This document shows positions 12,301 through 27,300 of a stretch of 64,000 nt of DNA, piece after piece (the first letter of the stretch is position 1; every line of letters starts with the position of its first letter). The translations under genes and the position numbers were made by a program. The stretch is taken from assembly GCA_014843695.1 (NCBI GenBank), contig CM026398.1:18165593-18229592 (forward strand), written 5' to 3'. The stretch is from Archivesica marissinica (taxonomy: Eukaryota > Mollusca > Bivalvia > Venerida > Vesicomyidae). A model generated the notes under the pieces. That model ran no database searches, had not been told where the DNA came from, and saw only the letters and a list, made by a program, of their open reading frames with translations.

Positions 12301-15300
12301 ATCACAATTAAAGCGACATTACATCGCAAAAAGCAAGTAATATGCATTTTTTCACGTATAAATGCATTGCTCCCTCATATTCTTCTGAATGCATCGAACA
12401 CTAACATTGAATCAATTTAACAGTATTTTTGTGGTATACAAACTTTCAAACGTGAAAGTAGGATTTCATATAACGGTCATCCAGATTTATTGTCATTGAA
12501 GTCAATACTAAACACGTGATACTTTCGTTTAGAGATACTTTAATTAAGATTAATCACATGTGAGATATCACGGTAAATATGTAGCATACGTGTTATTCAT
12601 GATACACGTTTTGTATTACGCATGAATGTCGACCATATTTACATTATTTTGAAATGTCAACAAACCGCGTATACGACGTTTGTTTATTTGTTGAAATACT
12701 CAGGTTTTGAGGCAAATATTTGTAAAACAATTATACCATATAATAGCAAATTACATTATGCAGACATTTGCGTTTTCACAGATGTAGTGTCGCTTTAATG
12801 ATATATACATGTCTCGGTGATATATAGTATTGCAGAAAGAAATCAAAGTTATTTTACATTAAGCTTAAAAATTAAGAAAATTAAAATGCATAAATTACAT
12901 CTCCACATACCAATAAGTGGTCTCCACCACACGACTGATTGGTTAAGATGGTTGACTTCAAATAACTAGCCATTCACCGCTGAAAGTACGCTATAATAAT
13001 AACTCAATGGAGACATTGATGAAGCATCAAGCTCTTGTCAACTTACCATCTTGGACATTGTTGGACTTTGTTTCGTTTGCTTTTCTCTCTTCTGGTTTTG
13101 TCACCACCATCGAAGTTAAAGGGGTAACGAAGTTATACTGCAAGTGAAAATGGAGAATAATAGTTAAATATGCTATTTATTATGCACCTGGAGTACTGCT
13201 TCGATGGGTACTCGGTATCTACATCCATCAATAACAATTGTAGAGTCGGCCTGGAATGCTGGCTCGATGGTTACTCGGTATCTCCATCCTTCAATAATAG
13301 CTGTAGAGTCGGCCTGGAATACTGGCTCGATGGGCACTCGGTATCTCCATCCATCAATCACAATTGTAGAGTCCGCCTGGTATCTCTATCCATCAATCAC
13401 AATTGTAGCGTCCGCCTGGGGTACTGCTTCGATGGGTACTCGGTATCTCCATCCATCAATCACAATTGTAGAGTCCGCTTGGAATACTGGATCAATAGGT
13501 ACTCGGTATCTCCATCCATCAATAACAATTGTAGAGTCCGCCTGGAATACTGGCTCGATGGGTACACGGTATCTCCATCCATTAATAACAGCTGTAGAGT
13601 CCACCTGGAATACTGGCTCTATGGGCACACGGTATCTCCATCCATCAATAACAATTGTAGAATCCGCCTGGAATGCTGGCTCGATGGGTACACGGTATCT
13701 CCATCCTTCAATAATAGCTGTATAGTCGGCCTGGAATGCTGGCTCGATGGGTACACGGTATCTCCATCCTTCAATAATAGCTGTATAGTCGGTCTAGAAT
13801 ACTGGCTCGATGGGTACTCGGTATCTCCATCCATCAATAATAGCTGTATAGTCGGCCTGGAATACTGGCTCGATGGGTACTCGGTATCTCCATCCATCAA
13901 TAACAGCTGCAGATTCGCACTGTGACCGAGACTGTCGATGATACTTTAAAAATCCCAAAGCCACCAAACAAAACGTTCGTCTGGTATACAATATTAAATG
14001 CAATGCGCAAATGTGAATACCCCTACCAATACAACTGGCAATTATTGTCCAGTTAGTTATTTCAGTTTACTAACATATACTTGGAAGGTCTACATTTCCA
14101 TGTACAAATGTATATACATGTATAAATATCATACTTCCGGCAAACATATACTGACCAATAAGAAACTTCCGATGAGTACATATAGTATATGTTGTGTTGA
14201 AGTTGATTGCGGAGGCCGGAAAATCGGAAATTCGTTACATAACAACGTATATTCAGACGTAGCAATGGAATTAATTACAGTGCATATCCTAATCAATAAT
14301 TGCTTACATGGCAACGTACATTGATTGTAAGAGCAATGGAAACAATTGCACGGCATATCAGAATCAGTAATTCTTTACACGGCAACGTACATTGAGGGTA
14401 AGGGCAATGGAAACACTTGTTGGACCAATCCGAATCAGTAATTTCTTACATGGCAACGTACATTGATTGTAAGAGCAATGGAAACAATTGCACGGCATAT
14501 CAGAATCAGTAATTCTTTACACGGCAACGTACATTGAGGGTAAGGGCAATGGAAACACTTGTTGGACCAATCCGAATCAGTAATTTCTTACATGGCAACG
14601 TACATTGATTGTAAGAGCAATGGAAACAATTGCACGGCATATCAGAATCAGTAATTCTTTACACGGCAACGTACATTGAGGGTAAGGGCAATGGAAACAC
14701 TTGTTGGACCAATCCGAATCAGTAATTTCTTACATGGCAACGTACATTGATTGTAAGAGCAATGGAAACAATTGCACGGCATATCAGAATCAGTAATTCT
14801 TTACACGGCAACGTACATTGAGGGTAAGGGCAATGGACACACTTGTTGGACCAATCCGAATCAGTAATTTCTTACATGGCAACGTACATTGATTGTAAGA
14901 GCAATGGAAACAATTGCAGGACATATCAGAATCAGTAATTCATTACATGGTAACGTACATTGAAAGTAAGGGCAATGGAAACACGTACAGGGCATATCAG
15001 AATCAGTAATTGCTTACATGGCAACGTACATTGAGTATAAGGGCAATGGAAACTATTGCAGGGCATATCAACATCAGTAATTGCTTACATGGCAAAGTAC
15101 ATTGAAGGTAAGGGCAATGGAAACAATTGTTGGACCTATCAGAATCAAACTATTTATTACATGTCAACGTACATTCAGAGCAAGATAAATGTAATCACTT
15201 GCCAGCCATATCAGAGTGAATAATTCAACAACGTACCCTCAGAGCAAGATAAATGTAATCACTTGCCAGCCATATCAGAGTGAATAATTCAACAACGTAC

Positions 15301-18300
15301 CCTCAGAGCAAGATAAATGTAATCACTTGCCAGCCATATCAGAGTGAATAATTCAACAACGTACCCTCAGAGCAAGATAAATGTAATCACTTGCCAGCCA
15401 TATCAGAGTGAATAATTCAACAACGTACCCTCAGAGCAAGATAAATGTAATCACTTGCCAGCCATATCAGAGTGAATAATTCAACAACGTACCCTCAGAG
15501 CAAGATAAATGTAATCACTTGCCAGCCATATCAGAGTGAATAATTCAACAACGTACCCTCAGAGCAAGATAAATGTAATCACTTGCCAGCCATATCAGAG
15601 TGAATAATTCAACAACGTACCCTCAGAGCAAGATAAATGTAATCACTTGCCAGCCATATCAGAGTGAATAATTCAACAACGTACCCTCAGAGCAAGATAA
15701 ATGTAATCACTTGCCAGCCATATCAGAGTGAATAATTCAACAACGTACCCTCAGAACAAGAGCAATGTACACACTTGTAGGACACAATCATTTTTTCATG
15801 GCAACTTAGTTTATATAAATTTATTTTGATCGATTGCTAAACAACAAGTTCTTACAACTTATATTAATAACTCTCGAGACCTCATTCCTTGTGGAATCCA
15901 TCTTCACGATGGAGAGAGAAGAGGTAATGTGGAATTTAAGTGCCTTGCCTAATGGCACAGCAGGAACGGCTCCAGCTGGGCTCGTACTCCGGGCCATTCG
16001 CACTTGAAGCGAACTCGCTACCACTGCGCTATCGCACCTTCCATCTTTCCATCCAGCAAGACATACATGTATCAGAATCAATCATTTCGTACATGGAAAC
16101 ATACCTTCAATGGAAGTAACTGCGGGACATATCAGAATCACCCATTCCCTTACACGGTAACGTACCTTTAAAGCAAGATCAATGGCATCATTCTTTATTT
16201 CTGCTTGAAGAAGGTCATTCTCTGTAATCAACTCTTCCTCCAGTAATTTTTTGATTGTCAAATATGCCCATGTCTTTTCCACAATAGTTGAGAAGTCTAA
16301 TCGGGTTTTAAAATCTGGTACAGTGTATTTACTTGAACTTTCAATTTCGGTTGTAGATGATAGTTCTATAATACCATTATTGGCGCTTCCCACTACAGAC
16401 AATGTTAGACTGTTGAAGTCAGACTCAAGTTCATTCAGTTTTCCTGACACCACCAGCTCTGATCCATCAAAGAAGCTGGGGTACTGCGATTGTGTGACTG
16501 ACGTCAGATTCACCGTATCGTCTAGATAGGTAAATGATACTTTTGAGAGGAGCACGTCGGAGATTTCGTTGTAAAATCCCGTCAGCTGAAGCATGGCGTC
16601 GGATTCGGCGTAAATCTTTCTCGCAAATGCATTATTTCGTGCCGAAATTTTTTTCAGGAAGTCAAAATTTGCATCACTTCCAAATGCCAAACTAAAAATC
16701 TGTATCTTGTCCTTGTTGCTGGATTCAACGGCGTTTAATATTTTTTTAAAGTTAGTGACACCTACTGTGGGGTCACCATCGGTTAGAAAAACAATGATGG
16801 GAGCATTGACCCCGACGTCATTTGCATTTTGAAGAATATCTAGCCCTTCTGTAAGTGCATCATGGACGTTTGTTCCTGCAAGTATAGACGTATAGTAACT
16901 AACAGTGTTGGAGTGATGATGTTGATCTAGTCAACGTTAACTATTTAGAGATCACATCAGACCTATACCTGGTGATCATTACTACTTCTGTATCAAACCC
17001 GATTGAACAATTCCGATGGTCACCAAATTGAATAAGAGTACACTTGTAATATCTTTTATATTTGGAAAATATCTTAATATATACTGACACCAAAACTAAA
17101 CTGTGCACTTGCTTTATAGGTAAACGTTATATACTTTTAGAAAATATATAGGCAAATGTGGCATCCAAATGTGCGAAATATTGGGTACATTAGTGCATTA
17201 TTTTCTTCACTCATGATAGTAAAATCCTTATTCTAAAATTTGTGACGAAAAAGTAACGCTCAATATAAGTGATAAGTACACAGTTTTTTAAGGTGTCGGT
17301 ATATATTAAATAATTTTGTTTATATTGGCAAAATATTAAATAATATTAAATATTTAATAATACAAGGATGAGTATGCTATTTTTTCACTCTGGCTCCAGC
17401 TACCTGTTGCAACAACAACAACAACAACAACAACAACCGTCACTAGGTCATGGTATACAATGTAACGATTGTTACGTTAGGAACACGCTTTACGAAATGT
17501 ACCTGAAAGTGGTATGCACATTGCCTGCAACGGACTAATGTTCGAAACCCCCATCCCTACATTCGGATCAGTTTATAGAAAGTAATATCTGACATCTTAC
17601 CTCCCTCAGCTATGAGATTTTGCACAAATACAATAGCTTCTTCGATGTTTGCTTTGTTGGCTTTCTTCATACTTGGAGTCCATGGGTGGGAATTACTGGC
17701 AAATGTGACAATATTAAACAGATCTTCTTCGTTTAGTTGGCTCAATATTTGGGTCATAGCTTCCTTCAGCTGGATAATCTTTCGGGAAAAGCTCATGGAG
17801 CCGCTTATATCAAGTACAAACAGCATACGTTTCCGTAAGGGCTCAAGTCCAACCGGTGAAAAGAAATGTGTGAAGTAACCATCTACGATCTGTAGGCAAA
17901 TAATATATCAATATAATGTAAACATGTACATGTCGTTTACTCAATTCAAACTCTGTTAGATATTACCAACATTCGGTCCGATTAGGCTAATTGCCGTCCA
18001 GTTCCGTAACTATTAGAAGTAATTAAATGCTGACATTTGATTGGATAATATGTTCTATTGCATGATTGTATATATTTTCTGTAAACGTTACAAACATTTC
18101 TTTTCAACATTTTGGCATGTTTTCCATATTTATGAGGCTGATTTTAGAACAAATATTGTTGATGTATAAAGGATTATATACTGTAAATAGGCATGGGTAA
18201 GCAAACAGTCTGCTGATATTATCCGATAATTCCCGTAAAGATCACTTCCGGAATATGCGGACAGGAATGTCGGACATTCATTAGTCATTATCTTTACTTC

Positions 18301-21300
18301 TAGACTACCGTTCTATTTGAATCAATCGAGGCTTTTCACTATGAAAACAGTTTAGTTGTAGTCCCAGTTTGCATTTTCATTTCATATTACTATGACAATA
18401 AACGGTATTCTCCATGGTTACCATTAACATTACAGCATTCAATAAAAGCAAAACGTACGAATATATCACCGGCATCAAGTGATCGTTGGACATCATACTG
18501 CACCTTGAACAACCCTGACACGCCCTGTGCCGAATCTTTCTTCTGCTCCTCGGGGGAAGGGTTATATCGAATGTATGCTGTTTTTGGAGAGGGTCGTTCA
18601 ACAAGGGCCAGGTCATTGTTAGCTGAAATGTATAGTATGGGTATTAATAATATGCATAGCAATAACCAGTTATGTATGTTTCTGTTTTCGTGTGTCCTTC
18701 ATTTGTCTCCAGTTTTGTTGTTTGTGTTCATTTCCTTTAACTCTTTCACCGCCAATGTCGCATAAAAGCGACATTGTAAAAAAGTAGAGAACCCGATCAG
18801 ATAGAACAGAACATGCCGTCTGATCAGGCTACATGCTGATTGCTCTTCAGACAGTGGAGCTGAAGCACCTGTCCGAATAGCAAACAACATAGATCCTGAT
18901 CAGACGCGGCGTTACGGCTGATCTGGATCTATGTTGTTTGCACACGTTACGCCGCGGTTGATCTGGATCTATGTTGTTTGCACATGCTCTGAATTTATTC
19001 GGCGCTGAAAGAGTTAATGATTAGATTTATTTAAATTCAGATTAACTAAAAGCTTCCTTTAACTAGATTGAAACTAACTTTGTGTATAAAACCACTTAAC
19101 CTAAAATTGTAATGGACATATAATTTAAGAAAATCAAAGCTTATAACACAATGTGTTTCCTTACTTAAACACCGCTTTTTATGGCAAATCTTGGGTTCGC
19201 GCACCAGAACGAACGTTGTAACATAACTGGTCGTACCGGGCTGTGCTATGCTACGTTGTCAAATAAACCCGATACGATAACGTTGTATCAGTGTACATTA
19301 TATATCATAGTTGTGATTGTATTTAACTCATGATGAAACAATTAAATACTCAAATTATTAATTACTTTTTTGAATAATTTATAATTAATAACTATCATTA
19401 CTAGTACACAATGGGCTCTAATGACAGATATATACTTATTTAATGCCCCTCTCTAGCTTGAGCGGCAAATGTACTGTTTTTATCCTAACCCACTGATCCA
19501 CGCGATACAGTTATTACACCACAATTTTAATGTCGTGTAATCATCTATGGATATTGCCTAACATAGTTATTGACAATACATAATATCCGTTCTCACACTT
19601 AAATTATAGTTAATAATTACAAGTCACCTGGCTGTTTTGAAACAGTGAACTATGGCATTTGCTCTGTCACTGCTTGAGTTTCGTATTCCTCCGCGGTTGG
19701 ATGTAACTTTTGCATTTTAGCTATTTTCTGACAATCATGAACAGTTAATTATAAAGTAATATATTCTAATGAATTTGTTTAGTCTGTAGTTTTTAATTTT
19801 GATATCAAACAGAAACTGACATGAAAATTATACCGGAACTATTTCTTCACGTTCACACTAACAGAAGTAGTTGTGCGGTTGTGTATTGTAGTGAAATGAG
19901 GCTCCAGACAGGGGCAGTTAAGATGAAATAAATTTGAAAACAAATATTATATTAGCCAACATCATTGGAAATCATAAAGAACATATTTGTGTTTATTAAT
20001 GTAAGATAGGATGGGGTTATTTCGTCGAGTTTTTCACCAAAATGTGTATTTCCTGGAGGGGCGTTAACAATTTAACTCTTTGCATGCCGTGTAGAATAAT
20101 GGCTATAAATATTATAAATACTTGTAGCAGACGAAAATATAAGCTACCAATGTGTTTTTCTTATTTGAATCTGAAAACTCTGGAAATATGTCATAACATT
20201 TCATTAGAATTGTGTCGATTTCATTAGAATTGTGTCGATTTCATTAGAATTGTGTCGAATTCATTGTGTCGAATTCATTAGAATTGTGTCGATTTCATGA
20301 GAATTGTGTCGAATTCATTGTGTCGAATTCATTAGAATTGTGTCGATTTCATTAGAATTGTATCGATTTCATTGTGTCGAATTCATTAGAATTGTGTCGA
20401 GTCGAATTCATTAGAATTGTGTCGATTTGTGTCGATTTCATTAGAATGGTGTCGAATTCATTACAATTGTGTCGAATTCATTGTGTCGAATTCATTAGAA
20501 TTGTGTCGATTTCATTAGAAATGTGTCGATTTCATTAGAATTGTGTCGTAGCGACACACTTCTAATGACACTGTTGTTTTCACTACTATCGTGCAAGGAG
20601 TTAATGTTTGAAATCTACACCATTCGTTAATGGTTGTGTTTATACCTACTTGATAATGAATTTGACAGAATATCATTCCGTACTGGAGGAATTCGTAAAG
20701 CTGTTATTTCTCGAGATTCGTAAATGAAAACTTCAACAAGCAGCTGGTCAACAACTTGCTTCGGGTCGATATAGATGATATGTTCATATTGGCCTCGTTT
20801 CCGTTGTAAAAGCTCGACATACGTCAGCACAAACGTCACTTCCGATTGCGCAGCGACGTTGATCGTCACACGGAATTTGTTTGTGTCTCTGGGTCTGAAA
20901 CAAACATAAATGTAGCGAAATCGTACTTTTATTGTGGGATACATCAATCTAACAGTGTTCGCATTATAGTATAGTCTACATCCGTTATGTCGAATTGTCG
21001 GACCGAACAAACTACTTCGACATAACCGAAGTTTGACGTAACGAAATTCGATATAAACAGAGCCAGTTATATGTAAAATGATAGTGTCTGAAACGGGACA
21101 TTGATCCGACTTCGAGATAACCGGATAATTCTAGATAACCGGATAATTCGACATAACCGACTTTGACATGGCGGAGGTGGACTGTAGCCTATTGCATTAC
21201 ACGCCGTATTACGACTGTTGAAACATAATACTTCAATGTTTGCTGTTATGTAAGGACGATAACAAGAATAATGTACATCGTTTAGAAAAATAAATCATAT

Positions 21301-24300
21301 TCAACTTGACCCATGGCTGTCCGATTAGCGCAGTGGTTAGCGTGCTCGCTTCTCACCAATGCAACCCGGGTTCCATCCTCAGACCGGGACGCATGTGAGC
21401 TGGTACGGTGGTCGCCATATCAGACAGGTGGGGTTTCTCCGGGCACTCTGGTTTCCTCCCACACGAATGGCCACATGTACGCTTCCATCCGCGCCAATGA
21501 GAGTGATTAATATAAGTTTGAATTTAATCATATTCTAGTTCGGATTAAAGTATGTAATTAAGCTAGAATATTAAACATAGGCTCTTACATATTTTATGAC
21601 GGATGTGTAGTCCAGTGGCTAACATGTTGGAATGGGAATCCAGGGATCGCAGGTTCGATATCCCGCCTGACCCTAATACAAGTTAACAGTATGTCAGTAG
21701 GACTTTAAACCGAGGTCTCGTGTCGGTGCTTTACACCGTGCACGTAAAAGAACCAGAGGAGATTCTGGAATGGGTCTCTATCTGTATCATTGCACTATCC
21801 TCCAAAAATCTAAATTGACTAATCTCTTCAGGAGGTGTCGCTCATATTGGCAACCGGTAACGACGATATATTGGCCTTACACGTGAAACACACACTTTTA
21901 TGAAACTGGTATGAAATTACCATGGTAGTAAGGTCCTTTTTATTGCATTACCATATAGGGGTTTAATAAAATAATTTCACAAAATAACGTTTGCTACTTT
22001 CATGTTGGCACCAAGCGTCAGCGCAAATTTTCATGACGTCACTAAAGTGTGCGCAGTGTCCCTATTTCCAATGCCACTGTTAAAGCGACATTACATCGCA
22101 AAAAGCCAAACAAATGCATTGTTCTCGTATATGCATTGCTACTACCAATTATTCCGAATACATTCGAACACACAACTATTGAATCAATAAACAGTGTCTT
22201 TGTGGTCTACAAACTTTCAAAAGTGAATGTATGATTTCATATACCTGCTATCCACATCGCTCCTGATTTTACATTTCTTTGTAATTGTAGTCAATACTAA
22301 ACGCTTGCTACTGTTGCTTAGAGAGAATACATTTAAGTAAGATTAGTCTACAAATAAATATGCATAGGTACAAATGTGAGATATAACGGTAAATCTGTAC
22401 CATAAATCTCAAATTATTCGGGATACACAAGTTGTATTGCGCATGTATGTTGACCCTGTATGTCAACAAATCGCGTATACGACGCTTGTTTGTTAGTTGA
22501 AATACTCAGTTTTTGGCGCAAATATTTGGAAATAAATTATACCATAAAATAGCAAATCACATTCTGTATACATTTGCGTGTTCACTGATGTAGTGTCCCT
22601 TTAAGAACTCACACATTTAAATGTTAATACTCACTTATAAAATATATGCCCTGCCGATTGACCTTTTCTCTTGGCTTTGTCGTATGTCTTTTTGGCAGCC
22701 TGCTTTTCTTTCACAATGCCAGGATATATTATACCATCCATTTCTCTGAAAGTAACAAATACGTAAACCGTGTAACGTTGCATTATTATAATATATCTAA
22801 TAATTGTCCTTTTATTATATATTTGCGAACTATGTCGATGAATCAGACGACAAAGACGAATCAATTAATTTCATATAGCAACTTGTATTCTGTTTATTCG
22901 TGTTTGTCCCATTTACATTATTATGTCAGTGTAGTATCGTCGGATTCCGTCGGATACCATTATTATATCAGTGTGGTATCGTCGGATTCCGCCGGATACC
23001 ATTATTATGTGAGTGTAGTATCGTCGGATCCCGCCGGATACCATTATTATATCAGTGTAATATCGTCGGATTCCACCTTATACCATTATTATGTCAGTGT
23101 AGTATCGTCGGATTCCGCCGGATACCATTATTATATCAGTGTAATATCGTCGGATTCCACCTTATACCATTATTATGTCAGTGTAGTATCGTCGGATCCC
23201 GCCTTATACCATTAGTATGTCAGCGTAGTATCGTCGGATTCCACCTTATACCATTAGTATGTCAGTGTAATATCGTCGGATTCCACCTTATACCATTAGT
23301 ATGTCAGTGTAATATCGTCGGATCCCACCTTATACCATTAGTATGTCAGTGTAGTATCGTCGGATCCCACCTTATACCATTATTATGTCAGTGTAGTATC
23401 GTCGGATCCCACCTTATACCATTAGTATGTCAGTGTAGTATCGTCGGATTCCGCCGTATACCATTATTATGTCAGTGTAGTAACGTCGGATTCCACCTTA
23501 TATCATTATTATCTCAGTGTAATATCGTCGGATTCCGCCTTATANNNNNNNNNNNNNNNNNNNNNNNNNNNNNNNNNNNNNNNNNNNNNNNNNNNNNNNN
23601 NNNNNNNNNNNNNNNNNNNNNNNNNNNNNNNNNNNNNNNNNNNNNNNNNNNNNNNNNNNNNNNNNNNNNNNNNNNNNNNNNNNNNNNNNNNNNNNNNNNN
23701 NNNNNNNNNNNNNNNNNNNNNNNNNNNNNNNNNNNNNNNNNNNNNNNNNNNNNNNNNNNNNNNNNNNNNNNNNNNNNNNNNNNNNNNNNNNNNNNNNNNN
23801 NNNNNNNNNNNNNNNNNNNNNNNNNNNNNNNNNNNNNNNNNNNNNNNNNNNNNNNNNNNNNNNNNNNNNNNNNNNNNNNNNNNNNNNNNNNNNNNNNNNN
23901 NNNNNNNNNNNNNNNNNNNNNNNNNNNNNNNNNNNNNNNNNNNNNNNNNNNNNNNNNNNNNNNNNNNNNNNNNNNNNNNNNNNNNNNNNNNNNNNNNNNN
24001 NNNNNNNNNNNNNNNNNNNNNNNNNNNNNNNNNNNNNNNNNNNNNNNNNNNNNNNNNNNNNNNNNNNNNNNNNNNNNNNNNNNNNNNNNNNNNNNNNNNN
24101 NNNNNNNNNNNNNNNNNNNNNNNNNNNNNNNNNNNNNNNNNNNNNNNNNNNNNNNNNNNNNNNNNNNNNNNNNNNNNNNNNNNNNNNNNNNNNNNNNNNN
24201 NNNNNNNNNNNNNNNNNNNNNNNNNNNNNNNNNNNNNNNNNNNNNNNNNNNNNNNNNNNNNNNNNNNNNNNNNNNNNNNNNNNNNNNNNNNNNNNNNNNN

Positions 24301-27300
24301 NNNNNNNNNNNNNNNNNNNNNNNNNNNNNNNNNNNNNNNNNNNNNNNNNNNNNNNNNNNNNNNNNNNNNNNNNNNNNNNNNNNNNNNNNNNNNNNNNNNN
24401 NNNNNNNNNNNNNNNNNNNNNNNNNNNNNNNNNNNNNNNNNNNNNNNNNNNNNNNNNNNNNNNNNNNNNNNNNNNNNNNNNNNNNNNNNNNNNNNNNNNN
24501 NNNNNNNNNNNNNNNNNNNNNNNNNNNNNNNNNNNNNNNNNNNNATTACCAATACGACATACATTGACAATGTATTAGCCAAACCAATGTTCATAAACCC
24601 TTTCCCTCATAGAAGCACCTCTTGACGCCATTACCAATACGACATACATTGACAATGTATTAGCCAAACCAATGTTCATAAACCCTTTCCCTCATAGAAG
24701 CACCTCTTGACGCCATTACCAATACGACATACATTGACAATGTAGTAGCCAAACCAATGTTCATTAACCCTTTCCCTCATAGAAGCACCTCTTGACGTCA
24801 TTACCAATACGACATACATTGACAATGTAGTAGCCAAACCAATGTTCATTAACCCTTTCCCTCATAGAAGCACCTCTTGACGCCATTACCAATACGACAT
24901 ACATTGACAATGTAGTAGCCAAACCAATGTTCATAAAACCCTTTCCCTCATAGAAGCACTTCTTGACGCCTCATTACCAATACGACATACATTGACAATG
25001 TAGTAGCCAAACCAATGTTCATAAACCCTTTCCCTCATAGAAGCACCTCTTGACGCCATTACCAATACGACATACATTGACAATGTAGTAGCCAAACCAA
25101 TGTTCATAAACCCTTTCCCTCATAGAAGCACCTCTTGACGCCATTACCAATACGACATACATTGACAATGTAGTAGCCAACCAATGTTCATTAACCCTTT
25201 CCCGCATAGAAGCACCTCTTGGTGCCATTACCAATACGACATACATTGACAATATAGTAGCCAAACCAATGTTCATTAACCCTTTCCCGCATAGAAGCAC
25301 CTCTTGACGCCATTACCAATACGACATACATTGACAATGTAGTAGCCAAACCAATGTTCATTAACCCTTTCCCTCATAGAAGCACCTCTTGACGCCATTA
25401 CCAATACGACATACATTGACAATGTAGTAGCCAAACCAATGTTCATAAACCCTTTCCCTCATAGAAGCACTTCTTGAGCCATTACCAATACCACATACAT
25501 TGACAATGTAGTAGCCAAAACCAATGTTCATAACCCTTTCCCTCATAGAAGCACTTCTTGACGCCATTACCAATACCAAATACATTAACCCTTTCCCTCA
25601 TAGAAGCACTTCTTGACGCCATTACCAATACCACATACCATTAACCCCTTCCTCATAGAAGCACTTCTTGACGCCATTACCAATACCACATACATTGACA
25701 ATGTAGTAGCCAACCAATGTTCATAACCCTTTCCCTCATAGAAGCACCTCTTGACGCCATTACCAATACGACATACATTGACAATGTAGTAGCCAAACCA
25801 ATGTTCATAAACCCTTTCCCTCATAGAAGCACCTCTTGACGCCATTACCAATACGACATACATTGACAATGTAGTAGCCAAACCAATGTTCATAAACCCT
25901 TTCCCTCATAGAAGCACCTCTTGATGCCATTACCAATACGACATACATTGACAATGTAGTAGCCAAACCAATGTTCATAAACCCTTTCCCTCATAGAAGC
26001 ACTTCTTGACGCCATTACCAATACGACATACATTGACAATGTAGTAGCCAAACCAATGTTCATAAACCCTTTCCCTCATAGAAGCACTTCTTGACGCCAT
26101 TACCAATACCACATACATTGACAATGTAGTAGCCAAACCAATGTTCATAAACCCTTTCCCTCATAGAAGCACTTCTTGACGCCATTACCAATACCACATA
26201 CATTAACCCTTTCCCTCATAGAAGCACTTCTTGACGCCATTACCAATACCACATACATTAACCCTTTCCCTCATAGAAGCACTTCTTGACGCCATTACCA
26301 ATACCACATACATTGACAATGTAGTAGCCAAACCAATGTTCATAAACCCTTTCCCTCATAGAAGCACCTCTTGACGCCATTACCAATACGACATACATTG
26401 ACAATGTAGTAGCCAAACCAATGTTCATAAAACCCTTTCCCTCATAGAAGCACCTCTTGACGCCATTACCAATACGACATACATTGACAATGTAGTAGCC
26501 AAACCAATGTTCATAACCCTTTCCCTCATAGAAGCACTTCTTGACGCCATTACCAATACGACATACATTGACAATGTAGTAGCCAAACCAATGTTCATAA
26601 CCCTTTCCCTCATAGAAGCACCTCTTGACGCCATTACCAATACGACATACATTGACAATGTAGTAGCCAAACCAATGTTCATAAACCCTTTCCCTCATAG
26701 AAGCACTTCTTGACGCCATTACCAATACGACATACATTGACAATGTAGTAGCCAAACCAATGTTCATAAACCCTTTCCCTCATAGAAGCACTTCTTGACG
26801 CCATTACCAATACGACATACATTGACAATGTAGTAGCCAAACCAATGTTCATTAACCCTTTCCCTCATAGAAGCACTTCTTGACGCCATTACCAATACGA
26901 CATACATTGACAATGTAGTAGCCAAACCAATGTTCATAAACCCTTTCCCTCATAGAAGCACCTCTTGACACCATTACCAATACGACATACATTGACAATG
27001 TAGTAGCCAAACCAATGCTCATAATAAAGGAAAGAATCTCATGTAGTTCCAGTAATATATATGGAGGTGGGATAGATATGGCCACTACTTATCCACTGCA
27101 TGATAGCTAAATGACTGTCGTTTGTACGTAGATATAATAGTATATTAACCTAAATCTCTATGTAGTCCCAGTAATATCTATGGAGGTGGGATAGATATGG
27201 CGACTACTTATCCACTGCATGATAGTTAGATGGCTGTGGTTTGTATGGGGATATAATAGTATATTAACCTAAATCTCTATGAAGGAAAGGGTTAATGGCT

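Noticed and set aside
13170..13925. Frames with a 21-residue repeat on both strands, considered as an alternative ITIH exon
   Set aside because: Lies in intron 7, has no suitable splice sites in phase and no similarity to the ITIH protein. Exons 7 and 8 join directly in phase 0.
15821..16081. Minus-strand frame next to exon 7 as an extra ITIH exon
   Set aside because: It is the translation of a family C SINE.
22900..24594. Open frames spanning the N gap
   Set aside because: Unknown bases were read through; the ends are satellite.
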